Assembly: GCA_016793925.1 (NCBI GenBank)
Contig: JAEULH010000024.1
Location: 1-36,753 of the forward strand
DNA: 36,753 nt
Direction of reading: 5' to 3'
Source: Rhodospirillales bacterium
GTDB lineage: Bacteria; Pseudomonadota; Alphaproteobacteria; Rhodospirillales; Defluviicoccaceae
Part shown: in pieces, positions 17,167 through 27,226 of the stretch
Numbering within the stretch: position 1 is the first letter of the stretch
How the letters are laid out: every line of letters begins with the position of its first letter
The notes under the pieces: generated by a model
Databases searched by the model: none
The model's input: the letters and a program-made list of their open reading frames with translations, nothing else
What the model was told of the DNA's origin: nothing
Position numbers and translations under genes: made by a program

Positions 17167-18818
17167 ACGAAGCGGGTAAAGCCGTTTGTGATGGGATAGC
17201 GTCGGTCACGACCGAAGGCGCGCCGGGTGATTTTCACGCCCGGCGGCGCTTGGCGACGCTTGTACTCCGCCCGGTCGACCATCCGCCAGACCCGACGTAC
17301 GGTATCGGCGTCATGCCCGCGGGCGATGAGCTCATCGATCGACGCCTCGTCCTCGATCAGCCCGACGAGGATGGCGTCGAGCGCGTCGTAGGGCGGCAGC
17401 GTGTCCTGGTCGGTCTGCCCCGCCTTGAGCTCGGCGGTCGGCGGTTTGGTGATGACCCGCTCCGGGATTACCCGCCCCGCCGGCCCCAGCGCGTCCAGCG
17501 GCAGGTGCTGGTTGCGCCAGCGCGAGAGGGCGAAGACCGTGGACTTGTAGGTGTCCTTCAGCACAGAAAAGCCGCCGCACATGTCCCCGTACAGGGTGGC
17601 GTAGCCGACCGACATCTCCGACTTGTTGCCGGTGGTCAGCAGCATGTGGCCGAGCTTGTTGCTGAGCGCCATCAGGACCAGCCCGCGGCTGCGCGCCTGG
17701 ACGTTTTCCTCGGTGATATCCGCCGGCAGGCCGGCGAAGACGTCGCTCAGCATCGAGGCGAAGGCGTCCATCGCGGGACGAATGTCGATGCTGTCAAGAC
17801 GAACGCCGAGGTGCGCCGCGACCGCCGCAGCATCCTCGAGGCTTTCTTTGGAGGTGAACGGCGAAGGCATCATCACACAGCGGACGCGCTCGGCGCCCAG
17901 GGCGTCGACCGCAACCGCAGCGGTCAGCGCGCTGTCGATGCCGCCCGAGAGCCCGATAATGACGCCGGGAAAGCGGTTCTTGCCGACATAGTCGCGCAGG
18001 CCCAGGGTCATCGCCTCGTAGATCGCCTCGACGCCGTCGGACTGGGGCGCGTCCGGGCCGCTCTCGCAGGTCCAGCCGCCGCCGGTTTTCGTCCAGCGCG
18101 TCACAGAGACGCCGGCGCGCCATGACCCGGCCCGGGCGGCAAGGCCGCGGCCGGGTTCGACGACGAAGGAGGCGCCGTCGAAGACGAGCTCGTCCTGGCC
18201 GCCGACCAGGTTGACGTAGATGAGCGGCAGCCCGGTATCGGCGACCCGCTGCGAGGCGAGGTCGAAGCGGGTGTCGTTCTTGTCGGTCTCGAACGGCGAG
18301 CCGTTGATGACGACGAGGATTTCGCTCCCCTGCTGGGCCAGATGCCGGGTCGCCGGCGGCGTCCACATGTCCTCGCAGATCATCACGCCCAGATCGACGC
18401 CGCAAAAGCGGATGGACTTCGGCAGCGGCCCGGCGGCAAAGACGCGCTTTTCGTCGAATACGCCGTAGTTCGGGAGGTCGTATTTGCAGCGGATCTCGGC
18501 GATTCGCCCTTCGGCAAGAAGCAGCGCGGCATTGTAGAGCCGGCCGTCCAGACGCCACGGCGCGCCGACGAGCAGCGCCGGCCCGCCGCTGGCCGTCTCG
18601 CGCGCCAGCCCCTCGACTTCGCGTTCGATCCGATCCTGGAATGCGCGCTTGAGAACCAGATCCTCCGGCGGATAGCCCGAGACCACGAGCTCGCCGGCGA
18701 TGACAAGGTCGGCGTCCGCAGCCTGCGCGCGCGCGGCGCGGATCAGCCGGGCGTTGCCGTCGATATCGCCGACCGTCGGGTTGATCTGCGCCAGGGCGAG
18801 GGAGAGGGCTTTGGTCAT
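17163..18818 (-). CDS. nadE: Glutamine-dependent NAD+ synthetase
   Basis: The 551-residue enzyme converts nicotinate adenine dinucleotide to NAD+, using ammonia drawn from glutamine. The N-terminal nitrilase-type glutaminase domain shows the Glu-Lys-Cys triad in GELVVSGYPPEDL, KYDLPNYGVFDEKR and VMICEDMW. The C-terminal ATP-pyrophosphatase domain has the P-loop GLSGGIDSALTAA and later TGNKSEMSVGYATLYGD. The length fits the two-domain form. Its 3' end overlaps gltX by four bases. Upstream, beyond a dispersed repeat copy, lies nicotinate phosphoribosyltransferase on the same strand, so two NAD salvage steps are encoded side by side. Confidence 0.97.
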   Translation of the reverse strand: MTKALSLALAQINPTVGDIDGNARLIRAARAQAADADLVIAGELVVSGYPPEDLVLKRAFQDRIEREVEGLARETASGGPALLVGAPWRLDGRLYNAALLLAEGRIAEIRCKYDLPNYGVFDEKRVFAAGPLPKSIRFCGVDLGVMICEDMWTPPATRHLAQQGSEILVVINGSPFETDKNDTRFDLASQRVADTGLPLIYVNLVGGQDELVFDGASFVVEPGRGLAARAGSWRAGVSVTRWTKTGGGWTCESGPDAPQSDGVEAIYEAMTLGLRDYVGKNRFPGVIIGLSGGIDSALTAAVAVDALGAERVRCVMMPSPFTSKESLEDAAAVAAHLGVRLDSIDIRPAMDAFASMLSDVFAGLPADITEENVQARSRGLVLMALSNKLGHMLLTTGNKSEMSVGYATLYGDMCGGFSVLKDTYKSTVFALSRWRNQHLPLDALGPAGRVIPERVITKPPTAELKAGQTDQDTLPPYDALDAILVGLIEDEASIDELIARGHDADTVRRVWRMVDRAEYKRRQAPPGVKITRRAFGRDRRYPITNGFTRFV

Positions 18819-18835
18819 TCGGTCAAAACTTCGTC

Positions 18836-18919
18836 GTCATCGCGAGCCGTGCAGCGGCATGGCGATCCGGTGCCGGGAACCGGCCGATTGCTTCGTCGGC
18901 TCCGCGTCCTCGCGATTAC
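18836..18919 (-). repeat. Isolated degenerate copy of the 84-bp palindromic unit
   Basis: The interval between nadE and the phosphoribosyltransferase gene contains GTCATCGCGAG...GGCGATCC, a loop, and GATTGCTTCGTCGGC...CTCGCGATTAC. It is exactly 84 bp, the same as the array units, but in inverted orientation relative to them and diverged in the arms and loop. It shows that the element also exists singly and is not confined to the TPR-linked arrays. Confidence 0.85.
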
Positions 18920-18925
18920 ACTCCA

Positions 18926-18975
18926 TGTCCTAGGACACCGCCCCCCTGCGCACGCCGCCTCCTGCCGCGCAGGAG
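18926..18975. other. Palindrome and hairpin after the phosphoribosyltransferase gene
   Basis: TGTCCTAGGACA (18926-18937) is a perfect 12-bp palindrome, and CTCCTGC-cgc-GCAGGAG (18959-18975) is a 7-bp stem with a 3-base loop. Both lie just past the stop codon of the gene at 18998-20269 on the minus strand. The hairpin could slow or end transcription but lacks a T-tract. Confidence 0.35.
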
Positions 18976-18997
18976 TGCCGCTGCCACGAACCGCCGG

Positions 18998-20269
18998 TCA
19001 CTCTTTTGCCTGCGCGGGCGGCTTGCGCTTGAGCAGGAACTCGCGGCCGACCTTGACCGAGGCGACCCCGTCGTAATCGACGATGTCGGCCGTGGCGTAG
19101 GTTTCTCTCCAACTGTCGGGAAGGAACGAGCCGGTGCCGACAGCGTCGAGCGGGGCGCCGACGTCGCCCATGACCCGGCACTTGTCGACGTTGAAGCCCG
19201 AGGACGCGACGATCCGCACCTTGGGGAAACCGGCGGCGTCCAGCTTCTCGCGGACATGGAAGATCGCCGCCGCGGAAACGCCGGTGCCGGTGAGGTAGCG
19301 CAATTCGGTATCGTTGCGGTAGCGGCGCACGGCGGCGGGCGCATGGCGCTCGAGCACGGCATAGGATTGCTGCGGGTCCAGCCCCTCGACAAAGCGGCCG
19401 CCGTGGGTGTCCAGCCGAACGCCGAGACGGCCGGCGGCGGCGAGTTCGGGGAAACGGCGGCAGACGGCGAGGGTGTCGGTAACCTCGCGGCCGAAGTAGT
19501 CGACCAGGGCGATGACGTCGTCGCCAGGGAATGTCTCGACGAACATTTCGACCGCACGCACCGTCGACCCGGCGTAGCCGATCAGTGCATGCGGCATCGT
19601 CCCCATGCCGCGGTCGCGGCCGAAATAATGCGCCGTCGCGTCGTTGGCGTTGCCGATGAAGCCGACGGCGCCGCTCTCGCGCCGCGCCGCCTCCGACCCC
19701 ACCGCGGCGGCGTAGGCCATCATCTCGGCCATCTCGGTGCCGGCGCAATGGCGCGCGTCCATCGCCAGGAAGGCGACCTTGGGCAGATCGTTGCACATGG
19801 TAAAGGCGTTATAGGCGGCGACGCAGGTGGCCCCCAGCTTCTGCAGGTACAGCGTTTCGAGGTCGACCAGATGGTAGATCGAACCGGTGATGTAAAGCAG
19901 CGGTTCGCCGGCGCCGACCCACTCGCCCTCGCTGTAGTTCTGCTCGATGCGGAACCTGATGTTGCGCGCCGCGCTGACCTCTTCCAGCCAGCGGATCATC
20001 AGCCGCGGGGTGAAGATCACCGGCCGGCGCATGAACACGGCATAGGTGACGGTCTTGTCGCCGAACTTGCCGATCGCCTCCTTGGTCCGCACGAAGTAGC
20101 GGTCGGTCCAGCGCTCGACCGCGTCCGGCGGCGGCGGCAGGGCGGCGTCGCTTGGCGCGTCCGGCGAGGCTGCGACCTTCGCCGGTACGGTCGCGTCAGG
20201 ACGCGGCAACGGCGCGGCCGCGATCGAGCACGCGGTCGCGATCTCGGCCCTCCTTGAGCATTTCGGCAA
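18998..20269 (-). CDS. Nicotinate phosphoribosyltransferase-like protein
   Basis: The product resembles short nicotinate phosphoribosyltransferases, which make nicotinate mononucleotide from nicotinate and PRPP with ATP hydrolysis. Family segments are [12 protein letters not shown] near the core start, [17 protein letters not shown], the [16 protein letters not shown] motif, [10 protein letters not shown] and the phosphate-binding region [18 protein letters not shown]. The start is uncertain: ATG at 20269 overlaps the DAHP synthase end by 74 bp, and TTG at 20209 overlaps by 14 bp; neither has a clear ribosome-binding site. The first 50 residues are Pro/Ala-rich and outside the conserved core, which begins near residue 53. 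Overlap with the upstream gene suggests co-transcription. Some relatives of this family may have other substrates. Confidence 0.85.
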   Translation of the reverse strand: MPKCSRRAEIATACSIAAAPLPRPDATVPAKVAASPDAPSDAALPPPPDAVERWTDRYFVRTKEAIGKFGDKTVTYAVFMRRPVIFTPRLMIRWLEEVSAARNIRFRIEQNYSEGEWVGAGEPLLYITGSIYHLVDLETLYLQKLGATCVAAYNAFTMCNDLPKVAFLAMDARHCAGTEMAEMMAYAAAVGSEAARRESGAVGFIGNANDATAHYFGRDRGMGTMPHALIGYAGSTVRAVEMFVETFPGDDVIALVDYFGREVTDTLAVCRRFPELAAAGRLGVRLDTHGGRFVEGLDPQQSYAVLERHAPAAVRRYRNDTELRYLTGTGVSAAAIFHVREKLDAAGFPKVRIVASSGFNVDKCRVMGDVGAPLDAVGTGSFLPDSWRETYATADIVDYDGVASVKVGREFLLKRKPPAQAKE

Positions 20270-21590
20270 GCAGGAAGGCCAGTTCCAGCGCCTGGTTCGC
20301 GTTCAGCCGCGGGTCGCAATGGGTGTTGTAGCGAACACCGAGGTTGGCCTCGGTGATTGCCTGCGCCCCGCCGACACATTCCGTCACGTCCTGGCCGGTC
20401 ATCTCGAAGTGAACGCCGCCGGCGTAGGTTCCTTCCTCCCGGTGAACCTCGAAGAAGGCCTTCACCTCCTCGAGGATGCGGGTGAAGTGGCGGGTCTTGA
20501 GCCCGCTCGTGCTCTGCACGGTGTTGGCGTGCATCGGATCGGAAACCCAGATGACCTTGCGCCCTTCCCGCTCGACCGAACGGATCAGGCCGGGCAGGAC
20601 GCGGCGGACCTTGTCCGGCCCCATCCGCACGATCAGGGTCAGCCGCCCCGGCTCGTTGACCGGGTTGAGGATGTCGATCAGGCGCATCAGTTCGTCTGCG
20701 TCGACGCCGGGCCCGAGCTTGACCGCCAGCGGGTTGCCGACGCCGCGGAGGAATTCCACGTGGGCGCCGTCGAGTTGGCGCGTGCGCTCCCCGATCCACA
20801 GCATGTGCGCGGAGGTGTCGTACCAGTCGCCGGTCGTCGAGTCGACGCGCGCCATGGCCTCCTCGTAGACCAGCATCAGCGCCTCGTGGGAGGTGAAGAA
20901 ATCGGTCTCGCGGATCTGCGGCGTCGTCTCCGACGTGACCCCGCACGCGGCCATGAACTTCAGGCTTTCGTTGAGGCGCTCGGCGAGGTCGCGGTAGCGG
21001 TCGCCCTGCGGACTGTCGGCGACGAAGCCGAGCGTCCACAGGTGAACCTGGTGGAGGTCGGCGTAGCCGCCCTGGGCGAATGCGCGCAGGAGGTTCAGGG
21101 TCGCGGCCGACTGGTTGTAGGCTTGGACGAGCCGGCGTGGATCGGGGGTTCGCGCCTCGGGCGTGAACTCCATGCCGTTGATCATGTCGCCGCGGTAGCT
21201 GGGCAGGGTCACCCCGCCGATGGTCTCGGCATCCGCGCTGCGCGGCTTGGCGAACTGGCCGGCGACGCGGCCGACCTTGATCACCGGCACCGCGGCGCCG
21301 TAGGTCAGGACCACCGCCATCTGCAGCATCACCCGGAAGGTGTCGCGGATGTTGTTGGGGTGGAATTCGGCAAAACTCTCCGCGCAATCGCCGCCCTGGA
21401 GCAGGAACTTTTCGCCTTCGCAGACGCCGGCCAGGGCGCGCTGCAGCCGCCGCGCCTCGCCGGCGAAAACCAGCGGCGGGAAACGGCGGAGTTCGCGCTC
21501 GACCTCGCCCAGCGCGTCGGCGTCCGAATAGTCGGGAACTTGAACGATCGGCCGGTCCCGCCAGCTCGACGGGCTCCAGGGGCTTCGCAT
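20196..21590 (-). CDS. Class II 3-deoxy-7-phosphoheptulonate (DAHP) synthase
   Basis: This enzyme condenses phosphoenolpyruvate and erythrose-4-phosphate, the first shikimate-pathway step. The 464-residue product is of the plant-like class II type: GDCAESF (metal-binding Cys), [50 protein letters not shown] and [16 protein letters not shown] are visible. I chose the ATG at 21590 because [17 protein letters not shown] aligns with the usual start of the family; an ATG four codons upstream at 21602 is equally open. The gene overlaps the phosphoribosyltransferase at its 3' end. The interval to the TPR gene downstream of this start (21591-21776) shows nothing recognisable. Confidence 0.96.
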   Translation of the reverse strand: MRSPWSPSSWRDRPIVQVPDYSDADALGEVERELRRFPPLVFAGEARRLQRALAGVCEGEKFLLQGGDCAESFAEFHPNNIRDTFRVMLQMAVVLTYGAAVPVIKVGRVAGQFAKPRSADAETIGGVTLPSYRGDMINGMEFTPEARTPDPRRLVQAYNQSAATLNLLRAFAQGGYADLHQVHLWTLGFVADSPQGDRYRDLAERLNESLKFMAACGVTSETTPQIRETDFFTSHEALMLVYEEAMARVDSTTGDWYDTSAHMLWIGERTRQLDGAHVEFLRGVGNPLAVKLGPGVDADELMRLIDILNPVNEPGRLTLIVRMGPDKVRRVLPGLIRSVEREGRKVIWVSDPMHANTVQSTSGLKTRHFTRILEEVKAFFEVHREEGTYAGGVHFEMTGQDVTECVGGAQAITEANLGVRYNTHCDPRLNANQALELAFLLAEMLKEGRDRDRVLDRGRAVAAS

Positions 21591-21776
21591 AATCACTCGC
21601 ATGTTGTGCTGCTGCAAAAGGACGCTATACGCCCCCGGCGCGCGGTTTTCAACCACACGACGGACGCCGTCGGGTTCGACAGCCAGCCGGCGGCCATTAT
21701 AAGCCGCGGCGAGGCACAAGTCCCGACCGGACTCGTCGCCGCCGCCCACCTTGTCGAGCCGCTGGCGCTATATCGC

Positions 21777-23471
21777 CTACCTGCCGCTGCGTTCGCGGGC
21801 AATAGCGAGGAAGCGTTCGTCGGCGGGAAACAGCGTGCCGTCGGCCTGCATCGCCTCCAGCCGCTCCGCCACCGCGGCCCAGGTCACGCCCGACCTTTCG
21901 ATCTCAGCCAGCCCCCACAGCGAGGCCAAGACATCGCGCCGGGCTTCGGCGCTGCCAGGATTGTCGGCGGCGAGACGCTCCCTCAGCGCCAGGCTCTCCT
22001 CGTAAGCGTCCTTCGCCCCGGTCAGATCCCGGCCCTCGTGCAGAACATCGCCGAGCCTTTTGAGGCACACCGAGACGTCGCGCCGGGCTTCGGCGCTGCC
22101 GGGGTTGTCGGCGGCGAGACGCTTCCTCAGCGCCAGGCTTTCCTCGTAAGCATCCTTCGCCCCGGCCAGATCCCCGTCCTGAAACAGAACATCGCCAAGC
22201 TTGTTGAGGCTCACCGAGACATCGCGCCGAACAAGTGCACTGCCGGGGTCGTCGGCGGCGAGACGCTTTGCCACCGCCAGGATCTCCTCGTAAGCGGCCT
22301 TCGCCCCGGCCAGATCCCCGCCGGCAACCAGAACATCGCCAAGCCTCTCCAGGCTCACCGAGACGTCGCGCCGGGCTTCGGCGCTGCCGGGGTTGTCGGC
22401 GACAAGACGCTCGGCCACCGCCAGGCTCTCCTCGAAAGCAGCCTTCGCCCCGGCCAGGTCCCCGCCTTTAACCAGGACATCGCCGAGATTGATGAGGCTC
22501 ATCGAGACGTCGCGCCGGGTTTCGGCGTTGCCGGGGCTGTCGGCAGCGAGGTGCTCCATCAGCGCCAGACCCGCCTCGTAGCGCGCCTTCGCCCCGGCCA
22601 GATCCCCGCTCCGAACCAGAACATCGCCGAGCTTGTTGAGGCTCACCGAGAGGAAGCACTGGGCCTCGGCGCTGCCGGGGTTGTCGGCAGCGAGACGCTC
22701 GGCCAGCGCCAGGCTCTCCTCGTAAGCATCCTTCGCCCCGGCCAGGTCCCCGCCGACAACCAGGACATCGCCGAGCTCGCTGTCTGCCACGGCACGCTCG
22801 CGCTCGGTCGAGGCCGCTGCAGCGGCGGCGCGGGCGGCGTCGTGAGCACCACGCAGATTGCCGGCTTCGGCGCGCAGCCGGGCGAGGAACACGCAGGTCC
22901 AGAAATCGGTGGGCTCCAGGCGGAAGGCCTGCTCGTAGGCGGCCAGCGCCCGCGTCGTGTCGACCCCGGTTGCCAGCGCACCGAGCCGGCGCCAGGTCCC
23001 AGCCGCCTGCGCCTGTTCCCCCCGGGCCTGGCGCTCGAGCACGTCTAAGCCCTCGCGCAGGTCGCCCGCGGTGAAATCGCGCACGGCTTCCCGGGCCGGT
23101 TCGCTGTCCTCGGTGACGAGGCCGGAGACCGCGCTCTCGCGCGCGGCCTCCGCGTCCGCACTCAGAGGTCTGCCCTCGGCGTCTTGCAGCTTGGCAAGAA
23201 CGTCTTCGATTAGACGTTTGATTGCCGCCTGACCTTCCGCCGTTGCCGGTTCCGGCTTGCGCTTGCCCAGGATGAAGTCGATCGCCCGGTGCCCGGCGTC
23301 CCACAGGCCATGGCCCCATCTCAGCGCAAGGAGAAGCAAGGCGAGCACAATCGTCGGTGCGGCGACGATCAGAAGCCAGTCCGGGATCTGCGCGACGTAT
23401 GGGTCCAGCCAGCCCGGCAGCAGGTCGAGCAGTCGCCCCCGGACCCATTCCGCGATGCCGTCTGCGCGCAT
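21777..23471 (-). CDS. Membrane-anchored TPR-repeat protein, copy 2 (complete)
   Basis: The 564-residue product starts at an ATG behind AAGGGGGAGG. Order of parts: N-terminus with DLLPGW, a hydrophobic segment near residues 33-54, a coiled-coil-like linker (about 70-150), TPR-like helices around 160-228 (WRRLGALATGV, YRLEP-type motif), then six 48-residue repeats at about 230-517, each LGDVL...GDLAGAK...YEESLAL...AADNPGSAEARRDV, and a degenerate final repeat to the end. The 144-bp DNA repeats are near-identical, which makes repeat-number change by recombination likely. Such long TPR units occur in bacterial scaffold and signalling proteins, sometimes beside effector domains, but no effector is fused or adjacent here. 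Paralogue of 1-1148; function unknown. Confidence 0.9.
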   Translation of the reverse strand: MRADGIAEWVRGRLLDLLPGWLDPYVAQIPDWLLIVAAPTIVLALLLLALRWGHGLWDAGHRAIDFILGKRKPEPATAEGQAAIKRLIEDVLAKLQDAEGRPLSADAEAARESAVSGLVTEDSEPAREAVRDFTAGDLREGLDVLERQARGEQAQAAGTWRRLGALATGVDTTRALAAYEQAFRLEPTDFWTCVFLARLRAEAGNLRGAHDAARAAAAAASTERERAVADSELGDVLVVGGDLAGAKDAYEESLALAERLAADNPGSAEAQCFLSVSLNKLGDVLVRSGDLAGAKARYEAGLALMEHLAADSPGNAETRRDVSMSLINLGDVLVKGGDLAGAKAAFEESLAVAERLVADNPGSAEARRDVSVSLERLGDVLVAGGDLAGAKAAYEEILAVAKRLAADDPGSALVRRDVSVSLNKLGDVLFQDGDLAGAKDAYEESLALRKRLAADNPGSAEARRDVSVCLKRLGDVLHEGRDLTGAKDAYEESLALRERLAADNPGSAEARRDVLASLWGLAEIERSGVTWAAVAERLEAMQADGTLFPADERFLAIARERSGR

Positions 23472-23520
23472 GCCTCCCCCTTCAGGGGCAGATTAGCATC
23501 GTCGTCTCGTGCGACAAGTC

Positions 23521-23846
23521 ACTGGATCACCACGCGCCTCGCGGCGCTCGCGATGACGATTACTCGTTGATTTTGCTCATAGATCGTCATTGCAAGGAGG
23601 CGCAGCCGACGAAGCAATCCATGTCTCCGGGCACTGGATCGCCACGCGCCTCTCGGCGCTCGCGATGACGCTACCTTATAGATTATCCACATATGTTGTC
23701 ATTGCGAGGCGGCGTAGCCGACGAAGCAATCCATGCCTCCGTGCACTGGATCGCCACGCGCCTCTCGGCGCTCGCGATGACGTTAATCTTGCTAATTTCG
23801 CGCACATGTCGTCATTGCGAGGAGGCGCAGCCGACGAAGCAATCCA
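23521..23846. repeat. Array 2 of palindromic intergenic elements
   Basis: The 415-bp gap between the second TPR gene and gor contains a 3' half-unit (23521-23557), two full 84-bp units (23586-23669, 23698-23781) and a 5' half-unit (23811-23846). Spacers are class A (23558-23585), class D (23670-23697) and class C (23782-23810), identical in sequence to those classes in array 1. Both array ends fall at the loop of the palindrome (next to TGGATC or GCAATCCA), which suggests the half-element or the loop-to-loop segment as the unit that was copied. A DnaA-box-like nonamer is at 23683-23691. The 23847-23886 remainder shows only short GC-rich inverted sequence. Confidence 0.95.
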
Positions 23847-23886
23847 CCCAAACGCCCCCGAGCGCCGGAGCGCCGCGCTCTTCCCC

Positions 23887-25263
23887 TCAGACCTGGCTTT
23901 CCTCTTCCGGGTCGGGCCGGCGCTCGCGCATGGTCACGAACTCCTCGGCCGCGGTCGGGTGAATGCCGATGGTCGCGTCGAACTGAGCCTTGGTCGCGCC
24001 GCATTTGAGGGCGATGGCGAGGCCCTGGACGATCTCCGGCGCGTCGGCGCCGACCATGTGGCAGCCGAGCACCCTGTCCGTCTCGCGCTCGACGACGAGC
24101 TTCATCACCGCCATTTCGTCGCGGCCCGACAGCGTGTGCTTCATCGGCCTGAAGCGACTGACGTAGATGTCGACGGGGCCGAGCCTGCGGGCTGCGGCCT
24201 CGCTCAGGCCCACGGACCCCACCGGCGGCTGGCTGAAGACGGCCGACGGGATGTTGCCGTAGTCCATTTTTATCGGGTTGGCGTTGAACTGGGTCTCGGC
24301 GAAGGCGCGGCCCTCGGCGATCGCGACCGGCGTCAGGTTGACGCGGTCGGTGCAATCGCCGATCGCGAAAATGCTCTCGACGGAGCTGCGGCTGTCGACA
24401 TCGACGGCGACCGCGCCGACCTGGTTGAGCTCGACGCCCGCCGCCTCCAGGCCCAGCCCCCGCGTATTCGGGGCACGGCCGGTCGCGTAGAGGATCCTGT
24501 CGGCGGCGATGACGTCGCCATGGTCGAGCATGACCGTGTAGCCCTCGTTCGTCTGCTCGATGGAGCGGACGACGGCTTCGCGGCGGATGCGGACCCCCTT
24601 CTTTTCCATCTCGCCGGCGAGGCAGGTGCGCACGTCCTCGTCGAACCCGCGGAGGATGTTGGCGGCGCGGATGACCTGCGTGACCTCGACCCCGACGGCG
24701 TTGTAGATCCCGGCGAACTCGACGGCGATGTAGCCGCCGCCGACGATGACCAGTCGGTTCGGCAGCTCGGTCAGATCGAGAGCCTCGTTCGAGCTCATGA
24801 CATGCTCGATGCCTGGGATGTCCGGCATCGCCGGCCAACTGCCGGTGGCGACGAGGATCCTTTCCGCGGTGACGCTGCGGCCGTCGATCTCGACGGTGTG
24901 GGCATCGGCGACGCGTCCGGTCCCGTCGATCAGCTCGACATGGTTGTCGCGGAGGATCCGCTTGTAGACGCCCTCCAGCCGGTCGAGTTCGCCATTCTTG
25001 CGCTCGATCAGCATGCCCCAGTCGACCTCAGGCGGCATGTCGAACCGCCAGCCGTAGCCGAGCGCGTCCTCGAAGTCGTCGGCGAAGTGGGCGGCGTAAA
25101 CGAGCAGCTTCTTGGGTACGCAGCCGCGAATGACGCAGGTGCCGCCGACGCGGCTCTGCTCGACGATCGCGGTCCGCGCGCCGTAGCCGCCGGCCAGTCG
25201 CGTCGCGCGGACGCCGCCCGAGCCGGCGCCGATGGTGACGAGATCGTAGTCGAAGCGGCGCAT
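23887..25263 (-). CDS. gor: Glutathione-disulfide reductase
   Basis: This cytoplasmic flavoenzyme reduces GSSG with NADPH. In the 458-residue product the FAD-binding GAGSGGVRA begins at residue 12, the redox-active disulfide is Cys43/Cys48 in GGTCVIRGCVPKK, an NAD(P)-binding VIVGGGYIAVEFAGI lies centrally, the second FAD motif is IFAIGDCTDRVNLTPVAI, and the catalytic His-Glu pair is in HPTAAEEF at the C-terminus. The CVIRGCVPKK active site is typical of the bacterial and plant glutathione reductases rather than lipoamide dehydrogenase. The start follows GGGAG. The 132-bp leader contains a TCCGCC-GA-GGCGGA hairpin (25300-25313) that may end glmS transcription, but it has no T-tract. Confidence 0.95.
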   Translation of the reverse strand: MRRFDYDLVTIGAGSGGVRATRLAGGYGARTAIVEQSRVGGTCVIRGCVPKKLLVYAAHFADDFEDALGYGWRFDMPPEVDWGMLIERKNGELDRLEGVYKRILRDNHVELIDGTGRVADAHTVEIDGRSVTAERILVATGSWPAMPDIPGIEHVMSSNEALDLTELPNRLVIVGGGYIAVEFAGIYNAVGVEVTQVIRAANILRGFDEDVRTCLAGEMEKKGVRIRREAVVRSIEQTNEGYTVMLDHGDVIAADRILYATGRAPNTRGLGLEAAGVELNQVGAVAVDVDSRSSVESIFAIGDCTDRVNLTPVAIAEGRAFAETQFNANPIKMDYGNIPSAVFSQPPVGSVGLSEAAARRLGPVDIYVSRFRPMKHTLSGRDEMAVMKLVVERETDRVLGCHMVGADAPEIVQGLAIALKCGATKAQFDATIGIHPTAAEEFVTMRERRPDPEEESQV

Positions 25264-25395
25264 CCCTGGCTCCCTAGCAACGCATGGGTTTGTCTATGTT
25301 CCGCCGAGGCGGAGTTATCGACCTCGACGTGCCGCCCGCGGAAAATACCAAGGACGGAAAGCAGAGCCGGCGTCTCGTCTCTGCGCACGCAATCA

Positions 25396-27219
<1,824 letters not shown>

Positions 27220-27226
27220 GGTTCGG

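Noticed and set aside
20319..23048. 909-codon plus-strand frame across DAHP synthase and the TPR gene
   Set aside because: It spans two well-supported minus-strand genes and mirrors their repeats; no start context or family match.
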